Positions 1 through 7,761 of a DNA stretch of 64,000 bases are shown here, one piece after another. The translations under genes were made by a program, and so were the position numbers. Position 1 is the stretch's first letter. Each line of letters begins with the position of its first letter. This stretch comes from Bacteroidales bacterium (lineage in GTDB: Bacteria; Bacteroidota; Bacteroidia; Bacteroidales; F082). Location: the NCBI GenBank assembly GCA_015493525.1, contig WGCY01000053.1:62001-126000 (forward strand), written 5' to 3'. The notes under the pieces are model-generated. The model worked only from the letters and a program-made list of their open reading frames with translations, searched no databases and had not been told where the DNA came from.

Positions 1-477
1 GCCATTCTGGATGCCGATAAAGAGGGCTTTTTGCGTTCCGAGCGTTCACTGACACAAACAGCAGGACGTGCCGCCCGGAATTTGGACAGTAAAGTGATTT
101 TCTATGCCGATAAAATGACCGGCTCCATGCAGCGAACCATTGAGGAAACCAACCGCAAGCGTGAGAAACAAATGGCTTACAATGCCAAACATGGTATTAC
201 GCCCCGGCAAATTATTAAATCCACCGATGCCATTATGGGACAGACGGTTGTGGCCGATTCCGGAAAAGAAAAGGAGAAAGCTTACATTGAAAAAGCGGCG
301 GATATTGCAGCAGACCCCGTGGTGCAATATATGAACAGGGATGCCATTAGGGAAGCCATAGAAAAGACAAACAAGGAGATGCTGAAAGCTGCGAAAGCGT
401 TGGACTTTATCGAGGCTGCCCGTTTACGGGATGAAATAAAAGGATTGAAAAAACTCTTAGAGAAAAAAGCATTATGA
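1..477 (+). CDS. uvrB: UvrABC system protein B, C-terminal part (5' truncated by window start)
   Basis: Frame 1 is open from base 1: AILDADKEGFLRSERSLTQTAGRAARN (UvrB helicase motif VI region) with a C-terminal UVR motif (EMLKAAKALDFIEAARLRDEIKGLKK). Confidence 0.95.
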   Translation, partial: AILDADKEGFLRSERSLTQTAGRAARNLDSKVIFYADKMTGSMQRTIEETNRKREKQMAYNAKHGITPRQIIKSTDAIMGQTVVADSGKEKEKAYIEKAADIAADPVVQYMNRDAIREAIEKTNKEMLKAAKALDFIEAARLRDEIKGLKKLLEKKAL

Positions 478-1877
478 AACACGACATTATCCCCACAAAA
501 AGAAAAGCACTCAAAATAAATATAGACACGAATTTTTACGGAAGCTTTGCCGAAATAGGAGGGGGACAGGAAGTGGCGCGACAGTTTTTTACCGCCGGGG
601 GAGCCTCCGGGACCATTGCCAAAACCATCTCCGCTTACGACAAACGCTTTAGCGATGCCCATTATAACGAGCGGAAAGAGGGACGCTATGTATCGGAAGA
701 CCGATTGCAAAAAATGCTGCGCAATGAATACCATGAAGTGGAAAAACTACTGGCTGAAAAACGCCCGGGAAGTTGCTTTTTCGCTTTTGCCGATACGGTA
801 GAGACATTAAATTATACCAAGACAAATTATGCCCATGGCTGGATGGGCGTAAAGTTTCAATTGCAGCCCGGTGCCAAATCCAATACGGTTGTCCTGCACG
901 TAAAACTCCTGGAAAACGATGGGCTGCTGCAACAGGCCACCCTCGGCACCCTCGGCGTTAACCTGCTGTATGCCTGTAAATATTTCCACAACGAACCTTC
1001 ACGGTTTCTCATTTCGCTCATGGACAACTTGTCGCCTGACAGGTTTCGTATTTCGGCAATACACATGTCCGGCCCGGATTTGGATTATGTAGATAACCGG
1101 TTGCTTGCCATGCAACTGGTAAAAAATGGTATGGCACACGCCATGATGTTCGACAAACAGGGGAATGTCCGGCAGCCATCGGACATGCTCTACAAAAAAA
1201 ACGTATTGGCTTTTCGGGGTGGTTTCCGCCCGGTTACCTACGTGGTAAAAGATATCTTGCGCAAAAGTATGGAGCTGTTCCAAAAAGATGAAACCTACGA
1301 AGAGGAAAACACACTTTCGTTTTGCGAAATCTCGCTGAATAACCTGCTGTCCAAAGGGGAGGCAGACGACCGCGATTTCCTGGAACGTATTAAAATGCTC
1401 AACGACATAGGCCAAAATGTGATGATCTCCGATTTCAGGGAGTATTATAAGTTGGTTGACTTTTTTTCGCAGTTTAAGTTGAAAAACCTTCGCGTCGTTA
1501 TGGGGGTCCCCACACTGGAGAAAGTCATGGACAAGCGTTACTACGAAAATATGAAAGGGGGCATCTTGCAGGCGATGGGCCTGCTTTTTCCAAAAAACAT
1601 GAAACTTTATATTTACCCGACGCTGAGGTCAAAAAAGAATAAAACGGAAATGATTGATTCGGGAAATATCGAAATAACTCCCGATATCCGAATGATTTAC
1701 GATTACCTTATTCAAAACCGGTTTATCTTGAATTTGAAAAGCGATTTGCCCCAGCATCTTTTCATCAAATCGCGGGAAGTGCTGAAAATGATCCAGGAGG
1801 GCAATCCGGAATGGGAGCATTTCGTCCCCATGTCCATAGCAAAGACCATCAAGGAAAAACAACTATTTTTGAAATAG
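474..1877 (+). CDS. Conserved hypothetical protein of unknown function, translationally coupled to uvrB (4-nt overlap)
   Basis: 467-aa ORF, ATGA overlap with the uvrB stop, no antisense competitor of comparable quality. Confidence 0.8.
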   Translation: MKHDIIPTKRKALKINIDTNFYGSFAEIGGGQEVARQFFTAGGASGTIAKTISAYDKRFSDAHYNERKEGRYVSEDRLQKMLRNEYHEVEKLLAEKRPGSCFFAFADTVETLNYTKTNYAHGWMGVKFQLQPGAKSNTVVLHVKLLENDGLLQQATLGTLGVNLLYACKYFHNEPSRFLISLMDNLSPDRFRISAIHMSGPDLDYVDNRLLAMQLVKNGMAHAMMFDKQGNVRQPSDMLYKKNVLAFRGGFRPVTYVVKDILRKSMELFQKDETYEEENTLSFCEISLNNLLSKGEADDRDFLERIKMLNDIGQNVMISDFREYYKLVDFFSQFKLKNLRVVMGVPTLEKVMDKRYYENMKGGILQAMGLLFPKNMKLYIYPTLRSKKNKTEMIDSGNIEITPDIRMIYDYLIQNRFILNLKSDLPQHLFIKSREVLKMIQEGNPEWEHFVPMSIAKTIKEKQLFLK

Positions 1878-1925
1878 AAATTGCATCTCGCCAAAAGCCA
1901 AAGGCCAAAGAGCGGAAAACAGCCG

Positions 1926-2336
1926 TCAGAAGCTTTTGAAAATCCGGGCTTGTGAAACGCCGGGTGCTTTCACATCAATATCCAAAAAGTAGCCGAAAGG
2001 CGTTTGTTCACATTCGTAACCGGCATTTTTCATGCGGGCTTCGGCCTTGTCGAAAAGTTCTTTGGTAAAATGCGGTTCCGCTTTGCTTTCCGATAAATGG
2101 GCAAAAGAATGAAGGACAACTTTTCGCGTGCCGTTTTTCTTCGCCCCCCATTTCAGGTTCTTGACCAATTTGGTTTCCACCGGTTTCGCATGCTCTTCAT
2201 CGGCCTCTTCGGTTTGTATAAAAGCCACCAGGCTGTCTTCAAAAACAGCCCCTTCCTCCATATCGGGAAAATCTTCCAGTGTTTTGCTGACAGGCTTGTA
2301 GGCAAAACGCTCGCAATAAATCATCAATAATTTCAT
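1926..2336 (-). CDS. Free-standing archaeal-type threonyl-tRNA synthetase editing domain (tRNA-Thr_ED / DTD-like fold)
   Basis: 136 aa; MKLLMIYCERFAYKP start, central SFAHLSESKAEP and terminal TPFGYFLDIDVKAPG motifs resemble the N-terminal editing domain of archaeal ThrRS (PFAHLS..LAKP / APFGYYKAF). Confidence 0.75.
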   Translation of the reverse strand: MKLLMIYCERFAYKPVSKTLEDFPDMEEGAVFEDSLVAFIQTEEADEEHAKPVETKLVKNLKWGAKKNGTRKVVLHSFAHLSESKAEPHFTKELFDKAEARMKNAGYECEQTPFGYFLDIDVKAPGVSQARIFKSF

Positions 2337-2396
2337 GATCCGAATTTTTCACAAAGATAAAAGATTATTCAACCAGTTAAAGTTACCTGATTTTCA

Positions 2397-2560
2397 GGGC
2401 AGCGGCCGCGTTATCCGCTATAGTCCCGCCTGTAAAAAAGGTGTTCCGCTACGGCATTCAGAGAGCTTCCGCCGGTCGCTTCTGCCTGCCTGCTACACAT
2501 CCTTTTCACAGGCGGGGGCTGCCGCTTCTATCGCTGCTGCATGGCCCACGCGCCAAAACC
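2397..2560. repeat. GC-rich intergenic element with imperfect inverted repeat
   Basis: CCCGCCTGTaAAAAAGGTGT (2425-2444) pairs with ACACatCCTTTTcACAGGCGGG (2495-2516); composition differs from the flanks; no plausible CDS. Confidence 0.5.
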
Positions 2561-2592
2561 TTTCCCTGATTTTCCATCTTAAACCAATTATG

Positions 2593-2622
2593 ATTCCAAA
2601 TTTCCAATAAGGAATTTGGAAT
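2593..2622. repeat. Inverted repeat ATTCCAAATTtCC-AATAA-GGAATTTGGAAT
   Basis: 12-bp stem with one bulged T, intergenic, 3' of dinB. Confidence 0.5.
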
Positions 2623-2627
2623 TTTAT

Positions 2628-2642
2628 CTCGCTTAAAGCGAG
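2628..2642. repeat. Small stem-loop CTCGCT-TAA-AGCGAG
   Basis: Perfect stem with TAA loop; similar stem-loop at 56666-56680. Confidence 0.45.
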
Positions 2643-2719
2643 AGTTAATGCCGATATAACAGCAAAAGGAGCAACTCGAACGTAGTGAAGATATGCGACA
2701 TTTTGATGTATAATCGGTA

Positions 2720-3862
2720 TCATATCCCACATCCTCTCCGTATGGCCGATTTTCCAAACCGTTTCCTGATGTTGTCCATGGCCTGATAAAGGTTGGCCAG
2801 CTCCGGTTTTTCATCAAAAAGGCGCAATTGCTGGTTGCCGCTGATAAGCTGGCTAAAACGCACCCCCACCAGACGGATAAGCATCCGGCGTTGGTAAAGC
2901 CGGCCGAAAAGTTCCAGTGCCATTTTAATCAAAACATGGTCTAAAGCAGTGTAGGGGAGGCGTTTCTGTAGTGTGTGGGTATCGAAATTGGTGTAGCGTA
3001 TCTTCACAGTGATGCAGCCTGTGAGCTTTTGCTTTGTCCGCAATTCAAAGGCAACTCTCCCGACCATTTCTATGAGTATGTGGCGCAATTCGGTCAGGTC
3101 AGTGGTGTCCCTTTCAAAGGTGCGTTCGGTACCAACAGACTTTTGTTCAGTATAAGGTGTTACCGGCGAAAGGTCGATGCCGTTTGCTTTTTTCCAGATG
3201 GCAAGTCCGTTTTTTCCCATGACCTGCATCAGCATTTCCGGTGGGACCAAACTGAGCGTATGGATGGTGGATACGCCCATGGAACGCAACAGCCGGTAGC
3301 TTTTTTGTCCCACCATGGGGATTTTCCGGATGGACAACGGGGACAAAAACGATTTTACCTTTTCGGACGGAATATACAGTTCACCGTTGGGCTTTGATTC
3401 ACTGGTAGCCATTTTTGAGACGGTTTTGTTGACCGACAAGCCGAAAGAGATAGGTAACCCGGATTCTTTAATGATGCGTTGGCGCAGCTCGTGCGACCAT
3501 TGCAGGCTGCCGAAAAAACGGTCCATACCGGTAATGTCGAGATAATGCTCGTCGATGGAGGCCTTCTCGTAAACAGGGGCACTTTCGGCAATAATATCGG
3601 TTACCAACCGCGAATATTTACTGTAACGTTCCATGTCGCCCCGGATAAAGACAGCATCGCCACACAGCTGCTTCGCCATACGCACAGGCATGGCCGAATG
3701 GACACCAAACCGCCGGGCTTCGTAGCTGCAACTCGCCACCACACCACGACCGGAAAGGCTGCCGATAATCACCGGCCTCCCCGTTAACTCACTGTTTGTC
3801 AGTCGCTCCACCGACACAAAAAAGCTGTCCAGATCCAAATGAACAATTGTCCGTTCCCCCAT
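2720..3862 (-). CDS. dinB: DNA polymerase IV (Y-family)
   Basis: MGERTIVHLDLDSFFVSVERL...ASIDEHYLDITG...GLSVNKTVSKMATSESKPNG motifs. Confidence 0.94.
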   Translation of the reverse strand: MGERTIVHLDLDSFFVSVERLTNSELTGRPVIIGSLSGRGVVASCSYEARRFGVHSAMPVRMAKQLCGDAVFIRGDMERYSKYSRLVTDIIAESAPVYEKASIDEHYLDITGMDRFFGSLQWSHELRQRIIKESGLPISFGLSVNKTVSKMATSESKPNGELYIPSEKVKSFLSPLSIRKIPMVGQKSYRLLRSMGVSTIHTLSLVPPEMLMQVMGKNGLAIWKKANGIDLSPVTPYTEQKSVGTERTFERDTTDLTELRHILIEMVGRVAFELRTKQKLTGCITVKIRYTNFDTHTLQKRLPYTALDHVLIKMALELFGRLYQRRMLIRLVGVRFSQLISGNQQLRLFDEKPELANLYQAMDNIRKRFGKSAIRRGCGI

Positions 3863-3915
3863 CGCTAAAAATATTTTGACTAAATACTTGACATTTAAAA
3901 TATATTGTGTACTTT

Positions 3916-3932
3916 TGATTAAAATTTAATCA
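3916..3932. promoter_or_regulatory. Perfect 17-bp palindrome TGATTAAAaTTTAATCA upstream of dinB; candidate operator
   Basis: Perfect dyad ~55 bp upstream of the dinB start; its core ATTAAAATTTAA recurs at 5299-5310 just upstream of the S24 repressor gene. Confidence 0.4.
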
Positions 3933-3980
3933 TTTTTACGACGGTAATATAATCATTTTAAAAACAAAAACGGAAAAGAA

Positions 3981-4504
3981 ACCACGAAGTCCCGCGAAGG
4001 ATATCACAAAGCTGCACAAAGCGAAAAACACCAAACGCTCATTCGGATTTGTAATCCGAATGCCATAGCAGTCGGTATTTCAAATCCCGACCAGTATTGG
4101 GAAAACCTTCGTGTCCCTTTGTGAAAACCCTTAGTGTCCTTCGTGGTAAAAAAAGGAACCACTAAGTCGCACAAAGTGCATCACCAAGGCACACAAAAGA
4201 AGAAAAGGCCTTCGTGTACCTTCGTGAAACCCCTTAGTGTCCTTCGTGGTAAAAGAAGGAACCACTAAGTCGCACAAAGAGCATCACCAGGCACATAAAG
4301 AAAAAAACTTTCGTGCCCCTTTGCGAAAACCCTTAGTGCCCTTCGTGGTAAAAGAAGGAACCGCTAAGTTGCACAAAGTACATCGCCAAGGCACACAAAG
4401 AAAAAAAACCTTCGTGTCCCTTCGTGAAAACCCTTAGTGCCCTTCGTGGTAAAAGGAAGAACCACTAAGTCGCACAAAGAAAAAACCCTTAGTGCCCTTC
4501 GTGG
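3981..4504. repeat. Upstream half of ~100-bp imperfect-palindrome tandem array (about 5 units)
   Basis: Units start with ACCACNAAG at ~3981, 4158, 4261, 4360 and 4461, and end with ...CTTAGTGYCCTTCGTGGT. Both arms consist of CACNAAG / CTTNGTG sub-repeats spaced ~9-13 nt. Confidence 0.95.
4040..4091. repeat. REP-like double hairpin nested in the first array unit
   Basis: CATTCGGATT-TGT-AATCCGAATG (4040-4062, perfect 10-bp stem), spacer ccatagca, then GTCGGTATTT-C-AAATCCCGAC (4071-4091, one mismatch). Confidence 0.8.
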
Positions 4505-4534
4505 TAAAAGAGTAAAGACTTAAAGTAAGATAAA

Positions 4535-4912
4535 ATGGATGTTTACACTGAAGATGTTTTTAAAGAGATTCTGGATTGTTCTTTTCGGGTACACACAGTA
4601 TTAGGCCCCGGGTTGCTGGAAAATGCTTATGAAGAATGTTTGTTTTATGAATTAAAACAGGCAGGCTTGGATGTTGAAAGGCAAAAGTCTTTACCACTTA
4701 TTTATGAAAAGGTAAAACTGGAAGCCGGATACAGGATTGATTTGATGGTGGAAGGTAGGATAATAGTTGAAATAAAATCTGTTGAAACTATGGCCGATAT
4801 TTACATGGCCCAAATACTAACTTATTTAAGGTTGTCCGGTTGCCGGCTTGGCTTACTAATTAATTTTAACGTAAAACATTTAAAAGATGGAATCAAACGA
4901 GTTATTTTATGA
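4535..4912 (+). CDS. GxxExxY protein (PD-(D/E)XK nuclease-like fold)
   Basis: GPGLLENAYEECL contains the GxxExxY signature; RIDLMVEGRIIVEIKSVE matches the D...ExK core of PD-(D/E)XK folds. Confidence 0.93.
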   Translation: MDVYTEDVFKEILDCSFRVHTVLGPGLLENAYEECLFYELKQAGLDVERQKSLPLIYEKVKLEAGYRIDLMVEGRIIVEIKSVETMADIYMAQILTYLRLSGCRLGLLINFNVKHLKDGIKRVIL

Positions 4913-4913
4913 T

Positions 4914-5290
4914 GAAATCACCAAGGCACACAAAGAAAAAAGCCCTTCGTGTCCCTTTGTGAAAACCCCTTAGTGTCCTTCGTGGTAAAAGAAGGAACCA
5001 CTAAGTCGCACAAAGAGCATCACTAGGGCACATAAAGAAAAAAGCCCTTCGTGCCCCTTCGTGAAACCCCTTAGTGCCCTTGGTGGTAAAAGAAGAACCA
5101 CTAAGCTGCACAAAGAGCATCACCAGGGCACATAAAGAAAAAAGCCCTTCGTGTCCCTTTGTGAAAACCCCTTAGTGCCCTTCGTGGTAAAAGGAAGAAC
5201 CACTAAGTCGCACAAAGAGCATCACTAGGGCACATAAAGAAAAAAGCCCTTCGTGTTCCTTTGTGAAAACCCCTTAGTGCCCTTCGTGGT
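4914..5290. repeat. Downstream half of ~100-bp imperfect-palindrome tandem array (about 4 units, first one 5'-truncated)
   Basis: Truncated left arm ATCACCAAGGCACACAAAG begins about 3 nt after the GxxExxY stop codon; further units at 4997, 5097 and 5199. Confidence 0.95.
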
Positions 5291-5324
5291 AAAAAAATAT
5301 TAAAATTTAAAATCCAAAATCAAA

Positions 5325-6125
5325 ATGCATTTCAAAGACAACATTAAATTACTCAGAAAACGCAAAGGCCGCACGCAGGATGAAGTGGCTTTTGCCCTGG
5401 AGATGAAACGCTCTACGCTGAGCGGTTACGAAAACGACGTGGCACAGCCCAACCTGAATGCACTCATGCGCTTCTCCGAATATTACGGTGTCGCCATCGA
5501 CACGCTGGTAAAAGTGGACTTATCCTCCCTTTCGGAAAGCCAGCTATCGCAACTGGAGCGCGGCTACGACAGCTACGTGAAAGGCAGTAACCTGCGTGTG
5601 CTGGCCACCACGGTGGATCAGGACAACGAAGAAAATATAGAGCTGGTAAACGAAAAAGCCAAAGCCGGTTATGCCACAGGGTATGCAGACCCCGATTATA
5701 TTAAGGTACTGCCTACTTTTAAGCTGCCATTTCTGTCCAAGCAGAAAAAATACCGCACGTTTCAGGTGAGTGGAGACTCCATGCTGCCCATTCCGGATGG
5801 CTCTTACGTTACCGGCGAATTTGTACAGGATTGGAACACCATCCGCAACCATCATGCTTATATTGTGTTGACGAAAGAAGATGGGGTAGTCTTTAAAGTC
5901 CTGGAAAACAAAGTAAAAGAAACCGGCAAGTTAAAGCTCTATTCCCTGAACCCCTTGTACCTCCCTTACGAATTGCCGGTAACCGAAATCAGGGAAATCT
6001 GGAAGTTCGTCAATTACATCAGCTCCGAAGTCCCGGAACCCAACAAAGAAAAAGACCAGCTTGCCGAAGAGGTGAAACAACTGAAACAACAGGTACAGGC
6101 CATACAAATGAAATTGAACCTGTAA
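5325..6125 (+). CDS. LexA-like transcriptional repressor, XRE-type HTH plus S24 autopeptidase domain, C-terminal coiled coil
   Basis: N-terminal HTH (LRKRKGRTQDEVAFALEMKRSTLSGYENDVAQPN); S24 motif VSGDSMLPIPDGSYV with Lys in VVFKVLENK; candidate cleavage region EKAKAGYATGY. Confidence 0.92.
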   Translation: MHFKDNIKLLRKRKGRTQDEVAFALEMKRSTLSGYENDVAQPNLNALMRFSEYYGVAIDTLVKVDLSSLSESQLSQLERGYDSYVKGSNLRVLATTVDQDNEENIELVNEKAKAGYATGYADPDYIKVLPTFKLPFLSKQKKYRTFQVSGDSMLPIPDGSYVTGEFVQDWNTIRNHHAYIVLTKEDGVVFKVLENKVKETGKLKLYSLNPLYLPYELPVTEIREIWKFVNYISSEVPEPNKEKDQLAEEVKQLKQQVQAIQMKLNL

Positions 6126-6429
6126 AAAAAGTTAAAAAGTTTTTCCATTTTTCTTGACTTTTGATTTGTTTTTATATTATTTTTGCGAGTGATTATTTAC
6201 TTACAAAGAGTAAAAACGAAAAGAAGAGTATTATCTGTTTGTTAATCAGTATATAAAGGGTAAAAAGAACAGGGAATAAAGAAAGAGAACGGGAAAAAAG
6301 AGAAGATAAAATCACTTATGTTTGCAAAAATTTGACGAAATAAATGAAGGTAGCAATGAAAAACAGGGTTAATAAACTTTCTAAATAAAAAATGATAAAA
6401 ATTCAAATGAAACGAAAGGAGAAAATATT

Positions 6430-7734
6430 ATGGTAAAAAAACTGATGCTTTTTCTGCTCATGTTGCCACTTTTTGGGCAAGCGCAGGATAGTTTGCAATA
6501 TCAAAAAGTAGAGCACATAAAAGTACTTTTTGATTCGTTGAAGACCCATCCGCAAACGATGGCCGATCAACTGAATATGGAAAAGGCCCTCATGGGCAAA
6601 CGTATGGTTACGGGCATGCTGTATCCGCGGATAAATGCATTCGGACGGTACGAATACGCCAGTTCGCCCAGCGGAATGTTGCCACTCGCACCAAATGATT
6701 TGATAAAGATGGTTCAGGATAAAACTGTTCCCCAGCCCTTTAGCCAAAATATATTCAGGGTAGGGGTAGGGGTTTCCATGCCGGTATTTGCCTTGTCCAT
6801 CTATTCTGCATCGGCAAAAGCCAAAGCCATGTACAGTTCTGCCCAGGCAAAGGCCCATATCAATCTACTGCAAAATGAAGCACTGATAGTGAGTACCAAT
6901 GCCAACTTACAGTACCTCAACGCACTGATAAAAGCTTTGGAAGGCAAAAAAGTCTCCCTTTCCAAGACGTTGGACATCATAAAACTTCAGGTCAAAAACG
7001 GCAGGGCTTCCAAAACCGCCTTGCTGAAAATTCAAAATGCCTTGAACGAAGTGGGCATCATAGAAAACAATGTGTTGCAGCAACAGCAAAAAGCACTTGC
7101 CGCCATTCGGTCGCTGACCGGCATTTCGCTTGATGCCCCGGTACCCATGAAACAGGTCGGCACTTATCAAAACGGCAGCCTCCAGGTTCTTGAGCCACTG
7201 CGGAAAAAGACCGAAGCAGACAAACTTGCCTGGCGCGCCGAAAAAGAAAAACTGGTACCGGCTATTTATTTTAATGGGAACTATAACCACAGTGCGGCCA
7301 AAGCCTATAACAACAACCTTAACATTAACGAGAATTTTGGCACCATGGCCCTTACGCTGAATATCCCTATTTTCGTTAAGTCACAATATGCTTCCATTAA
7401 AAAGAGTAAACTGGATTACGAAAGTTCACAAAATGATTTGAAAAAAATGGAGCTGGAACTGGGCTCGCAGGCCCACGCCCTCGGAAACAACCTGCCCCTT
7501 TTAAACAATTCGGTAAAACTCTACCAACAGAGTGTAAAAGATAAAAAACAGTTGCTTAAAATAGCCAAGGTAGCTTACCTCTCGCATAGGATGACCGTGG
7601 AAGATTACCTTAAATATGAGGATGCGCTGGTTTTGGAAGAGTCGCACCTCTACAGTGCCCTGGCCAAGAAATGGCAAACGCTCATGCAACTGGCTGTAAT
7701 ATACGGAAATAACATTGAACAAATTGTGAATTAA
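6430..7734 (+). CDS. TolC-family outer membrane efflux protein
   Basis: Signal peptide MVKKLMLFLLMLPLFGQAQ; coiled-coil OEP pattern; first gene of an RND operon. Confidence 0.9.
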   Translation: MVKKLMLFLLMLPLFGQAQDSLQYQKVEHIKVLFDSLKTHPQTMADQLNMEKALMGKRMVTGMLYPRINAFGRYEYASSPSGMLPLAPNDLIKMVQDKTVPQPFSQNIFRVGVGVSMPVFALSIYSASAKAKAMYSSAQAKAHINLLQNEALIVSTNANLQYLNALIKALEGKKVSLSKTLDIIKLQVKNGRASKTALLKIQNALNEVGIIENNVLQQQQKALAAIRSLTGISLDAPVPMKQVGTYQNGSLQVLEPLRKKTEADKLAWRAEKEKLVPAIYFNGNYNHSAAKAYNNNLNINENFGTMALTLNIPIFVKSQYASIKKSKLDYESSQNDLKKMELELGSQAHALGNNLPLLNNSVKLYQQSVKDKKQLLKIAKVAYLSHRMTVEDYLKYEDALVLEESHLYSALAKKWQTLMQLAVIYGNNIEQIVN

Positions 7735-7761
7735 ACAACCGGAAATAAAAATCATAGTATC

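Noticed and set aside
282-734. 150-aa minus-strand ORF across the uvrB/unknown gene junction
   Set aside because: Antisense to two well-supported coding regions; no family signature.
2335-2817. Small ORFs 2335-2610, 2493-2732 and 2506-2817
   Set aside because: They lie on or overlap the GC-rich structured element and the dinB 3' end; mutually overlapping on both strands with no recognisable motif.
4237-4437. 66-aa ORF (MSFVVKEGTTKSHKEHHQAHKE...) inside the repeat array
   Set aside because: It is the translation of two repeat units; the periodic composition derives from the DNA repeat and shows no independent coding evidence.
3981-5290. Possible CRISPR array
   Set aside because: Units are contiguous ~100-bp imperfect palindromes without unique spacers, and no cas genes are nearby.
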